DNA of 22,700 nt from an uncultured Oscillospiraceae bacterium (GCA_900762245.1 CAAFFR010000033.1:1-22700), one strand, 5' to 3'; positions 8,259 to 14,258 are shown, counted from the first letter of the stretch. Translations and numbers: made by a program. The notes: generated by a model from the sequence alone, not told the origin.

Positions 8259-8290
8259 AGCGCCCCTCCCCTTGGATGGGAAGGGGCGCT
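8259..8290 (-). terminator. Hairpin between binding protein and permeases
   Basis: Two 13-base arms (8259-8271, 8278-8290) pair with one mismatch around a 6-base loop. On the minus strand the stem is followed by GAGTTTTA, a modest U-tract, about 35 bases past the binding-protein stop. It probably works as a partial terminator or 3' stabiliser that keeps binding-protein mRNA above permease mRNA. On the plus strand it is followed by TTTTGCTTT. Confidence 0.65.
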
Positions 8291-8324
8291 TTTGCTTTAG
8301 GTCTTTTCCGTGTTCAGCAATTGC

Positions 8325-9701
8325 TTACTTGCCGTTAGCCTGGTTGACGTACTGCTCAACAGCGGCGGAGATAGCCTCGACGGAACCGTCGGAAGCACCA
8401 ACCTGCTGCAGCATGTTCCACCAGCAGGTACGAGCCTCAGCCCAACCGGTGGTGACCTGGTAGTAGTCGCCCAGCAGAGGCATCAGGACGTTGTACTCAG
8501 CCATGATAGCGTTGTCAGCCCAGATGGTGGACAGGTCAGCACCCTCAGCGGAGTTACGAACTGCGAAGTAGTTAGCAGCCTTGACAGCGTCAGCGGTAGC
8601 AGCGGAGTCGCAGAAGTACTTGATGAAGGTCTTAGCAGCTTCGATCTTGGCAGCGTCGCCATTGTCGAAGATACCGAAGCCCCAGATACCGCCCTGCAGA
8701 GCGGGGGTGGTGTCGGAGGGGAATGCCATGAACATGATCTCGTCGCCGTTAGCAGTCAGCTCAGCACCGGTGTTGGCGGTGTTGGGGTTCAGCTGCTGTG
8801 CGATGTTCCAGCAGAATGCAACGTTCAGAGTGCCGTTGTAGAACAGAGCGATCTCGTCGCCGCCAGCGATACCGGCGTCGAATGCGATAGCGGGGTTGTC
8901 ATACAGCTTCTTCAGAGCAGCGACGTTCTCGTCGGAGCCCCAGGTGTACTCGGTGTGCTCAGCGTTGGTGAAGGTGCCGCCGCACAGGTTGTTGACCAGT
9001 GCACGGGTACCCTGGTCACCGCCCTGACCGACGCAGTAGACAGCGCCGACCTGAGCACCGGTGTACTCGTAAACAGCAGCGATAGCAGCTTCGAAGTCAG
9101 CAACGGACTTCCAGGTGTGGGTGTCTTCGTTGATGTACTGCATAGCGCCGGCAGCCTCGAAGACGGTCTTGTTGATGCCCATGCAGTGAGCGGTCATGAC
9201 CAGAGGATACTCGTAAGCAGTGTTCTCGTCAGCGAAGCAGGCAGCCAGAGCGGCAGCGTTGACTTCAGCCTTGTCGGTGTCGTCGTACAGGTCAGCGATG
9301 TTGACCATCTTGCCCTTGGCGCCCCAGTTGGCGACCAGACGCTCGGGACCTTCCATGATCAGGTCGGGAGCAGCGTTGCCCTCGATAGCGGTGTTGACCT
9401 TGTCGTCGCCGTCAGCGTAGGTCAGGTACTCAACGGTAACCTTGATGCCGGTGTCGGCCTCGAACTTGGCCATCAGAGCATCAACGGTCTCCTGAGTGCC
9501 CCAGCCACCGATGGGATAGGTCCACAGGGTGATCTCGGAAGCGACAGCGGGAGCGGCAGGTGCGGCAGCCTCGGTCTCAGCGGGAGCGGCGGGAGCAGCA
9601 GCCTGAGTCTCTGCGGGCTTGGGCTCTTCCTTCTCAACGGAGCAGGCAGCCAGGGACATGACCATAGCCAGAGCCAGCAGAAGTGCGATAAACTTCTTCA
9701 T
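8325..9701 (-). CDS. Extracellular sugar-binding lipoprotein of CUT1 transporter (putative sialic acid)
   Basis: 458 residues. A lipoprotein signal peptide ends in LAAC with the lipidated Cys at 20, followed by an Ala/Pro/Glu-rich linker to about residue 54 that tethers the domain outside the membrane. The mature part starts ITLWTYPIGGWGTQETVDAL and continues with IKVTVEYLTYADGDDKV, the usual opening of cluster 1 (MalE-like) binding proteins. PDLIMEG and LQGGIWGFGIF are further family landmarks. TAGGAGG precedes the ATG at 9701. The gene has a promoter about 140 bases upstream and a leader with two hairpins, and is followed by a terminator-like stem before the permeases. Its ligand is inferred as sialic acid or a derivative from nanA and the epimerase. 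It could also bind a sialylated or amino-sugar oligosaccharide. Confidence 0.88.
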   Translation of the reverse strand: MKKFIALLLALAMVMSLAACSVEKEEPKPAETQAAAPAAPAETEAAAPAAPAVASEITLWTYPIGGWGTQETVDALMAKFEADTGIKVTVEYLTYADGDDKVNTAIEGNAAPDLIMEGPERLVANWGAKGKMVNIADLYDDTDKAEVNAAALAACFADENTAYEYPLVMTAHCMGINKTVFEAAGAMQYINEDTHTWKSVADFEAAIAAVYEYTGAQVGAVYCVGQGGDQGTRALVNNLCGGTFTNAEHTEYTWGSDENVAALKKLYDNPAIAFDAGIAGGDEIALFYNGTLNVAFCWNIAQQLNPNTANTGAELTANGDEIMFMAFPSDTTPALQGGIWGFGIFDNGDAAKIEAAKTFIKYFCDSAATADAVKAANYFAVRNSAEGADLSTIWADNAIMAEYNVLMPLLGDYYQVTTGWAEARTCWWNMLQQVGASDGSVEAISAAVEQYVNQANGK

Positions 9702-9765
9702 TGTTTTTCCTCCTAGATTTTTTACTGATATGCTTACGGCTTGTGCCGTGAAAGCCAGAAATCAT

Positions 9766-9807
9766 CCATCCTCAGATTATGAGGATGGAAAAAGGGCTAG
9801 CCCTTTT
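9766..9807 (-). promoter_or_regulatory. Double-hairpin mRNA leader of the binding-protein gene
   Basis: In the minus-strand leader the first element is the 18-bp palindrome AAAAGGGCTAGCCCTTTT (9790-9807). It is followed at once by a hairpin CCATCCTCA/TGAGGATGG with a 5-base loop (9766-9788). The leader of malE at 20567-20612 has the same design with a different second stem. About 64 bases separate the hairpins from the start codon. No known riboswitch class was recognised. Confidence 0.55.
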
Positions 9808-9840
9808 AAAAATTGCGGATTTGCACAATTTTCAGTATTC

Positions 9841-9869
9841 ATATTACAGCAAAGTTTTTGCAAAGTCAA
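9841..9869 (-). promoter_or_regulatory. Promoter of the sialic-acid transport operon
   Basis: Minus-strand TTGACT (9869-9864) and TAATAT (9846-9841) are spaced exactly 17 bp. The spacer TTGCAAAAACTTTGCTG matches the malR promoter spacer (14236-14252) at 12 of 17 positions. The 331-base divergent region 9702-10032 contains only this promoter, the leader hairpins, a cre-like site and the plus-strand promoter. Confidence 0.65.
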
Positions 9870-9931
9870 CAGCTTTCCGAAAATTGTTTTCCTGTTTTCT
9901 ATGTTTCTGAAAACTTTTTCCGTTTCGCACA

Positions 9932-9946
9932 AGAAAACGTTTCCAA
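9932..9946. promoter_or_regulatory. Candidate cre (CcpA) site
   Basis: The minus-strand 15-mer TTGGAAACGTTTTCT fits the cre consensus WTGNAANCGNWNNCW at every defined position. It lies 62 bp upstream of the -35 of the transport operon and 34 bp upstream of the -35 of the esterase gene, between the divergent promoters. Catabolite control of both units is plausible. A local LacI-family repressor could use the same AAACGTTT core. Confidence 0.6.
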
Positions 9947-9980
9947 ATTTTAGCAACTTGACGAAAGTATTCCGATACCC

Positions 9981-10008
9981 TTGACGCATCTTGAAAACAT
10001 GATATTCT
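9981..10008 (+). promoter_or_regulatory. Promoter of the SGNH esterase gene
   Basis: TTGACG (9981-9986) and TATTCT (10003-10008) are separated by 16 bp and lie 25 bases upstream of the start codon, with GGGAGG at 10018-10023. The short leader leaves little space for other control elements. Confidence 0.55.
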
Positions 10009-10032
10009 GTAAGAAAAGGGAGGTATGATCCT

Positions 10033-10674
10033 ATGAAAAAACACATTCTCTGCTTAGGCGATTCCAATACCCACGGCTACTGTGCCGATCCTTCCGACTG
10101 CGCAGACGGCGGCATTCGCTTCAACGAAAACGAGCGCTGGACCTGCCTGCTGCAGAAGGCTCTGGGCGACGAGTATCTGGTCACGGAAGAAGGTCTGTCC
10201 GGCCGCACCACCGTTTTTGTGGATCCTCTTCACGAAAGCATGGATGCCCTCAGCGTTGCCTACCCTCTGCTGAAGAGCCATGAATTCATCGACCTGCTGA
10301 TCATTATGCTGGGCACCAACGACACCAAGGACCGTCTGGGCATGAATGCTGCCTGCATCGGTCTCGGCATGGAGCGCCTGGTCCGCAAGTGCATGAGCGT
10401 GGACTGCTGGGGCAGCCACGGTCCCAACATTCTCATCGTCTCTCCCCCTCCCATCGGCGAGAAGCTGAACGATCCCTGCATGGGCACCACCTGCGCAGCA
10501 AAATCTCAGGAGCTGGCTCATTATTATAAATTGAAGGCAGACCTGCTGGGCTGCCACTTTATGGATGCCAACGGCTGCGAATTCAATCAGATTGACTACA
10601 TGCACCTGACCCGCAAGGGCCATGCCCAGCTGGCAGAGCGCTTCGCCCAGCTGATTCCCCAGATTGTAAAATAA
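10033..10674 (+). CDS. SGNH/GDSL hydrolase, putative intracellular sialate O-acetylesterase
   Basis: 213 residues with all SGNH blocks: CLGDSNTHG (7-15, nucleophile Ser11), GLSGRT (54-59), MLGTNDTKD (92-100, oxyanion Asn96), and DYMHLTRKGH (188-197) carrying the catalytic Asp188 and His191. There is no signal peptide or membrane anchor, so it should act in the cytoplasm. The length suits the arylesterase/TesA-like branch. It is transcribed divergently from the sialic-acid transporter and is followed by yesL on the opposite strand. Host sialic acids are often 9-O-acetylated and lyases handle these poorly, so an imported O-acetyl sialic acid is a reasonable substrate. That part is inference from location; the SGNH fold is firm. 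Deacetylation of another imported sugar is the alternative. Confidence 0.85.
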   Translation: MKKHILCLGDSNTHGYCADPSDCADGGIRFNENERWTCLLQKALGDEYLVTEEGLSGRTTVFVDPLHESMDALSVAYPLLKSHEFIDLLIIMLGTNDTKDRLGMNAACIGLGMERLVRKCMSVDCWGSHGPNILIVSPPPIGEKLNDPCMGTTCAAKSQELAHYYKLKADLLGCHFMDANGCEFNQIDYMHLTRKGHAQLAERFAQLIPQIVK

Positions 10675-10688
10675 TCCAAGTCTGAATA

Positions 10689-10716
10689 TCATTGCCGGTG
10701 CGTGCGCCGGCAATGA
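10689..10716 (+). other. Hairpin 3' of the SGNH gene
   Basis: Stem TCATTGCCGG/CCGGCAATGA (10 bp) with an 8-base loop starts 14 bases past the esterase stop. It lacks a T-tract (CAGAAAACAAAAA follows), so it is more likely a 3' stabilising or palindromic repeat element than a complete terminator. Confidence 0.45.
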
Positions 10717-10725
10717 CAGAAAACA

Positions 10726-10755
10726 AAAATGCCGCCGGTTATTCGGCAGCATTTT
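10726..10755 (-). terminator. Terminator overlapping the yesL stop codon
   Basis: AAAATGC-c-GCCG pairs with CGGC-a-GCATTTT around a 6-base loop that contains part of the yesL stop codon (10739-10741). On the minus strand TTTTTGTTTT closes and follows the stem. The plus-strand transcript of the esterase may also stop here. Confidence 0.6.
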
Positions 10756-11365
10756 CAGCAGGCATATAGGGTTTGAACATAGGCTCGATGAGCAGCGTGG
10801 ACAGCAGTGCTGTCAGAGCCGGCAGGAAAAACAGGGGTACTACATAGAAAGCGCACATCAGCAGAGAAAAGGCATTCAGCATTCCCAGCAGCAGTGTCCG
10901 GGGCAGATTGGCCATCGCCAGCAGCAGTGTGTTTTTCAGCAGTGCTGCCAAAGAATTATCAAACCGGGACAGCATGGGAAACAGCACGCTTAAAATGCCC
11001 AGCACAAAGACCCCGGCAAAGGCTCCGCCGGAGAACACGGTCCAGGAAACCGCACCGTAGACCGCCGCATTCCAAAGGGAAATCAACACCTTTGTCAGCA
11101 CCGCAAATACCATTAGGAAAATTGCGGTGGGCAGAATGCCGGATTTCCAGTTTCCCCGGAAGGTCCGCCAAAACCGCTGCCATCCCTGCTTGTCTCCCTT
11201 GCGGTAGGCATGGAACACCGCATCATACAGCGCAGCAAACGCGGCTCCCATGGTAAACAGGGGAAAACATCCCAGAACCCAGAACAGACTCAGGAAAATG
11301 CAGTCGGTGATCTGAGTCATGGTGATCATCAGCGGACTGTCGGGACGAAGAAGGTTTCGGAACAT
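10739..11365 (-). CDS. YesL-like DUF624 membrane protein
   Basis: 208 residues with about five hydrophobic segments (roughly 18-48, 77-100, 108-132, 140-155, 163-195). The N-terminus, MFRNLLRPDSPLMITMTQITDCIFLS, is typical of the DUF624/YesL family: a short amphipathic lead and then a first membrane helix ending in GCFPLFTMGAAFAALYDAV. YesL proteins are usually found beside CUT1 sugar transporter genes and their function is not established; a role in transporter assembly or regulation has been guessed. Here it is divergent from the epimerase gene. GGAGG sits 7 bases before the ATG at 11365 and a good promoter precedes it. Family call is secure, function unknown. Confidence 0.85.
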   Translation of the reverse strand: MFRNLLRPDSPLMITMTQITDCIFLSLFWVLGCFPLFTMGAAFAALYDAVFHAYRKGDKQGWQRFWRTFRGNWKSGILPTAIFLMVFAVLTKVLISLWNAAVYGAVSWTVFSGGAFAGVFVLGILSVLFPMLSRFDNSLAALLKNTLLLAMANLPRTLLLGMLNAFSLLMCAFYVVPLFFLPALTALLSTLLIEPMFKPYMPAENAAE

Positions 11366-11391
11366 AGGGTCGCCTCCAAAGGTTTTTCCCT

Positions 11392-11420
11392 ATTTTAGCA
11401 CAGTTTCCCCGTTCTGTCAT
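11392..11420 (-). promoter_or_regulatory. Promoter of yesL
   Basis: Minus-strand ATGACA (11420-11415) and TAAAAT (11397-11392) are spaced 17 bp, with TGC just before the -10 (extended -10). It is back-to-back with the epimerase promoter, 40 bp away. Confidence 0.6.
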
Positions 11421-11459
11421 CTGTCTTTCACAAAAATCCTTTTCTCATCGGAATAATCA

Positions 11460-11488
11460 TTGAAATCATTTTTCATCAGTGATATAGT
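11460..11488 (+). promoter_or_regulatory. Promoter of the epimerase-RpiR operon with operator-like dyad
   Basis: TTGAAA (11460-11465) and TATAGT (11483-11488) are spaced 17 bp. The inverted repeat TGAAA-TCATT-TTTCA (11461-11475) overlaps the -35 box and half the spacer, a position where a bound repressor would block RNA polymerase. The RpiR regulator encoded in the same operon is the obvious candidate. Confidence 0.6.
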
Positions 11489-11516
11489 ATATAAAAACAC
11501 AACAGGAGGAACTTTT

Positions 11517-12707
11517 ATGGATCGTAAAAAATTTCTCGCAGAGCGTCAGTGGATTCGCAGCCAGCTGGCAAACGTTGCCGATTTCTGGCTGAAGAACGGC
11601 TGGGACCATGAGCACGGCGGTGTCACCACCTGCCTGGACCGCACCGCCCAGGTCTACTCCACCGATAAGAGCGTCTGGATGCAGGGCCGCTGCGGCTGGA
11701 CCTATGCTTACCTGTGCAGCATCTACGGCGTTCGGGAAGACTGGCTGAAGTTCTCCAAGAGCTGCATCGACTTCCTGGAAGAGCACTGCGTCAACCATGA
11801 CGCTGACGGCCGCCTGTACTTCACCGTGGAGGCCGACGGCACTCCCCTGCGTCAGCGCCGCTACTGCTACTCCGAAGCTTTCTACTGCATCGCCAATGCC
11901 GAATACTACGGCGTTACCGGCGAACGGGAGCACCTGCTCCGCGCCCGCCGCGCCTATGACATGTACTGGAATCTGAACCACGGCATGACCGATCCCACCG
12001 GCATGGGCCCCAAGTCCACCCGTACCGGCCGCGCTCTGGGCATCCCCATGATCATTCTGAACGTCACCGGCGTCATGAAGCGGGTGGACCCCGAGATGAA
12101 GGAGCTGTACGATGAGCGGGCCAAGGAATGCGTCGCCGACATCTTCAACTACCATGTCAAGCCCGAGCTGGGCTGCACTCTGGAATCCGTCTGTGTCGAC
12201 GGCACTCCCCGTCTGAATGTCACCGAGGGCCGTATGGTCAACCCCGGTCACGATATTGAGTGCGCCTGGTTCCTGATGGACTACGCCAATGATGTGGGCG
12301 ATCCCGAACTGCACAAGAAGGCCATCAACGTCTTCGACATGGCCTTCTCCAAGGGCTGGGACGATGAGTTCGGCGGCATCCTGTACTTCATGGACTGCCT
12401 GGGCAATCCTCCCGAGGCTTACGAGCACGACATGAAGCTGTGGTGGCCCCACAACGAAGCGCTGATCGCTTCCATGATGATCTACCGCGACACCAAGGAC
12501 GAAAAGTATCTGGACATCTTCTACCAGATCCTGGATTACTGCAAGAAGTACTTTGCCGATGAGTATGGCGAGTGGTACGGCTATCTGCGCCGTGACGGCA
12601 AGCCCACCCTGCCCGCCTGCAAGGGCTCTACCTTCAAGGGTCCCTTCCATGTCCCCCGCTGCCTGATCCTGGTGGATCAGATGATGACCCAGGTCCTGGG
12701 CGAATAA
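11517..12707 (+). CDS. N-acylglucosamine 2-epimerase (AGE/RnBP family)
   Basis: 396 residues, full length for the family. It interconverts free ManNAc and GlcNAc without phosphorylation. The (alpha/alpha)6-barrel landmarks are seen in order: MQGRCGWTYAYL with Arg58, RRYCYSEAFYCIANAEYYGVTG, NVTEGRMVNPGHDIECAWFL with His245, KLWWPHNEALIA with His312, and KGPFHVPRCL with His378. His245 and His378 correspond to the catalytic pair of the porcine enzyme. CAGGAGGA precedes the ATG at 11517; an in-frame ATG at 11460 lies inside the promoter. Codons are strongly biased to C-ending forms, suggesting high expression. It is cotranscribed with an RpiR regulator. With nanA nearby and no nanE seen, it supplies the ManNAc-to-GlcNAc step. 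Cellobiose 2-epimerases share the fold, but the sialic-acid context argues against that. Confidence 0.9.
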   Translation: MDRKKFLAERQWIRSQLANVADFWLKNGWDHEHGGVTTCLDRTAQVYSTDKSVWMQGRCGWTYAYLCSIYGVREDWLKFSKSCIDFLEEHCVNHDADGRLYFTVEADGTPLRQRRYCYSEAFYCIANAEYYGVTGEREHLLRARRAYDMYWNLNHGMTDPTGMGPKSTRTGRALGIPMIILNVTGVMKRVDPEMKELYDERAKECVADIFNYHVKPELGCTLESVCVDGTPRLNVTEGRMVNPGHDIECAWFLMDYANDVGDPELHKKAINVFDMAFSKGWDDEFGGILYFMDCLGNPPEAYEHDMKLWWPHNEALIASMMIYRDTKDEKYLDIFYQILDYCKKYFADEYGEWYGYLRRDGKPTLPACKGSTFKGPFHVPRCLILVDQMMTQVLGE

Positions 12708-12720
12708 CCGACTGCCATTG

Positions 12721-12743
12721 GGGTCGGGTCATTGACCCGACCC
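12721..12743. repeat. Perfect GGGTCGGGTCA palindrome
   Basis: A 23-base odd-centred palindrome: GGGTCGGGTCA, a central T, then its exact complement. It lies between the epimerase stop and the RpiR ribosome site. It is followed by TGCAAAC, not a T-tract, so it is not a typical intrinsic terminator. It resembles dispersed GC-rich palindromes of gut Clostridia and may lower regulator expression relative to the epimerase. Confidence 0.6.
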
Positions 12744-12780
12744 TGCAAACAGATTCCTGCCAATCGAAAGGAGACACGGT

Positions 12781-13635
12781 ATGAACGAACAGAATAGCAT
12801 TGACATTTTGGAACGCATCCATGCCTCCTATTACCAGCTGACCGCTGCGGAACGAAAGGTTGCCGACTATGTTCTGACCCAGCACAGCCAGGTCCAATTT
12901 ATGTCCATTACGCAGCTGGCAGATGAATGCGGAACCGCGGAAGCCACCATCTCCCGATTCTGCCGGAGTCTTAAACTGAAGGGCTTCAATGCCTTTAAAA
13001 TCGAGCTTGCACGACGCTCTGCCGCCAATCCTGTTGCCGCGGCGCAGGAGCCATCCAGGGACTCCACCCTGGGCCGCAGCCAGGAAGTCGGCCGCATGGC
13101 AGGCGATGCCGTCCGGCAAACCATTGAGCTGGTGGAACCGCAGCAGGTTCAGAAGGCTGTGGAATTGATTGAAGGTGCGCCTCATGTTATTTGCATCGGC
13201 TCCGGCGGCTCCATGCTGCTTGCTCAGGAGTGCGCTCACCTGTTTTCCACCGTCACAGGCAAGTTTTACGCCGTGTCTGATTCCCATATGCAGATGTCTG
13301 CCGCTGCCACCATGGGCAAGGAAGATATCATTATCCTCTTCTCCTACTCCGGTGCCACCACCGGCGGTCTGCAGATTCTGGAATACGCCAGAGAAAAGGG
13401 AATCCGCACCATTCTCATCACCCGGTTCAACAAATCCCCGGCCGCGAAGCTGGCAGATGTGGTGCTGCGGTGCGGCTCCAACGAAGGCCCCTTCCAGTTC
13501 GGTTCCGTCCCCGCAAAAATCGCCCAGCTTGTTGTCGTGGATGTACTGTTTCAGGAATATTTCCACCGCAACCGGGAATGCTGCGAAGAAAATATTCAGA
13601 ACATTGCCTCTGCCCTCTCCGGCATGCATGTTTGA
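12781..13635 (+). CDS. RpiR-family transcriptional regulator (HTH_6 + SIS)
   Basis: 284 residues. Residues 1-77 form the winged-helix domain, with LTAAERKVADYVLTQHSQV and the recognition region ITQLADECGTAEATISRFCR (43-62). A linker leads to a SIS sugar-phosphate-binding domain from about 120 to 265, with VICIGSGGSMLLAQE and FSYSGATTGG, the loops that bind the phosphate. GAAAGGAGA precedes the ATG. RpiR proteins usually sense phosphosugars such as ManNAc-6-P or GlcNAc-6-P and often control nan genes. Here the gene follows the epimerase in one transcript, so it is the likely local regulator of sialic-acid use, probably acting on the dyad over the epimerase promoter. The effector is not determinable from sequence. 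Confidence 0.9.
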   Translation: MNEQNSIDILERIHASYYQLTAAERKVADYVLTQHSQVQFMSITQLADECGTAEATISRFCRSLKLKGFNAFKIELARRSAANPVAAAQEPSRDSTLGRSQEVGRMAGDAVRQTIELVEPQQVQKAVELIEGAPHVICIGSGGSMLLAQECAHLFSTVTGKFYAVSDSHMQMSAAATMGKEDIIILFSYSGATTGGLQILEYAREKGIRTILITRFNKSPAAKLADVVLRCGSNEGPFQFGSVPAKIAQLVVVDVLFQEYFHRNRECCEENIQNIASALSGMHV

Positions 13636-13648
13636 TTCCAAATGTCAA

Positions 13649-13682
13649 CACCCCGGACCTGAATGGTCCGGGGTGATTTTCT
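13649..13682 (+). terminator. Intrinsic terminator after the RpiR regulator
   Basis: CACCCCGGACC/GGTCCGGGGTG, an 11-bp perfect stem with a TGAAT loop, is followed by ATTTTCT, 14 bases past the stop codon. It ends the epimerase-regulator operon and faces the end of the convergent CBM48 gene. Confidence 0.88.
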
Positions 13683-13704
13683 ATGCGGTTTTCCGCTGAA
13701 CTGT

Positions 13705-14028
13705 TTATCTTACCTCGCCATGAGCGACCACGGTTTTGACCCGGCAGGTGTCCCAGAGGGTATCCTCTCCCGGCAGATACAGCACCCAGCTGCCATTGCC
13801 CACGGGAACCATAGGATCCCTTTCCGGATTCCAGCCGTTGAACTCTCCCATCAGAAAAATCCCCCGGGCATCCGGTGCCCATTCCCGAAAGACCCAGCCG
13901 CCGCTGACCCGATGAAAACCATAGTAGTCATGCTCTCCGGTAAATTCCCCGACAGTGCCGCCCCGGGTCAAACGTCTTCTTCGATTTTCCAAATGCCGGT
14001 ACATGCCGGCTTGCTGTATCTCCTGCAT
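13705..14028 (-). CDS. CBM48-only fragment of a glycogen branching enzyme (GH13_8-like)
   Basis: 107 residues from the ATG at 14028, which has AAGGGG 6 bases upstream; an ATG at 14085 would lie at or before the predicted transcription start. The protein matches the glucan-binding N-terminal module of eukaryote-like branching enzymes: YYGFHRVSGGWVFREWAP, then GIFLMGEFNGWNPERDPM and GSWVLYLPGEDTLWDTCRVK. The full enzyme would continue with a catalytic barrel of more than 500 residues. Here a stop follows VVAHGEVR at the end of the module. It is either the remnant of a deleted glgB or a free-standing glucan-binding protein. An intact promoter, ribosome site and operator-like dyad make the second option worth considering. 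It is divergent from malR. Confidence 0.7.
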   Translation of the reverse strand: MQEIQQAGMYRHLENRRRRLTRGGTVGEFTGEHDYYGFHRVSGGWVFREWAPDARGIFLMGEFNGWNPERDPMVPVGNGSWVLYLPGEDTLWDTCRVKTVVAHGEVR

Positions 14029-14060
14029 TGGCATCCCCTTGTCTGTCCCATGTGCAAAGT

Positions 14061-14091
14061 TTTTAGTTGCGGAAATTTTCTGCAACTAAAA
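14061..14091. promoter_or_regulatory. Operator-like inverted repeat
   Basis: Ten-base perfect arms TTTTAGTTGC and GCAACTAAAA are separated by 11 bases. The repeat extends from the -10 box to about +20 of the CBM48 promoter. There is no T-run after either arm, so it is not a terminator. It probably binds a dimeric regulator, most simply the adjacent MalR-like protein. Confidence 0.6.
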
Positions 14092-14116
14092 TACATCATT
14101 TGCATGAATTTTTCAA
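14088..14116 (-). promoter_or_regulatory. Promoter of the CBM48 gene
   Basis: Minus-strand TTGAAA (14116-14111) and TATTTT (14093-14088) are spaced 17 bp. The predicted start is near 14081, about 50 bases before the chosen ATG. The inverted repeat at 14061-14091 overlaps the -10 and transcription start. Confidence 0.5.
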
Positions 14117-14229
14117 GTCTCTTTTATTATTTCTTCAGGATTCTACATTTTATACAAGTGTTCTTTGTTTCCGTCCCCCTTTTCTCCCATTTTCACGAGT
14201 TCCGCAATCTATTTATGCAATGAATTTCG

Positions 14230-14258
14230 TTGACTTTGCAGGAATTTTGCACTAAAAT
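14230..14258 (+). promoter_or_regulatory. Promoter of malR
   Basis: TTGACT (14230-14235) and TAAAAT (14253-14258) are spaced 17 bp. The spacer TTGCAGGAATTTTGCAC carries a TTGCA-N7-TGCAC dyad and is nearly the same as the spacer of the sialic-acid transport promoter, hinting at a shared regulator or autoregulation. Confidence 0.7.

Noticed and set aside
8310..9716. Plus-strand open frame of 468 codons
   Set aside because: Antisense to the binding-protein lipoprotein gene, which has a signal peptide and ribosome site.
9766..9807. Leader hairpins as a known riboswitch or T-box
   Set aside because: No conserved riboswitch core, specifier loop or T-box sequence could be recognised; the element is too short.
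11466..12650. Minus-strand open frame of 394 codons
   Set aside because: Antisense to the 2-epimerase gene; a low-complexity product rich in Val, Ala, Gly and His with no ribosome site.
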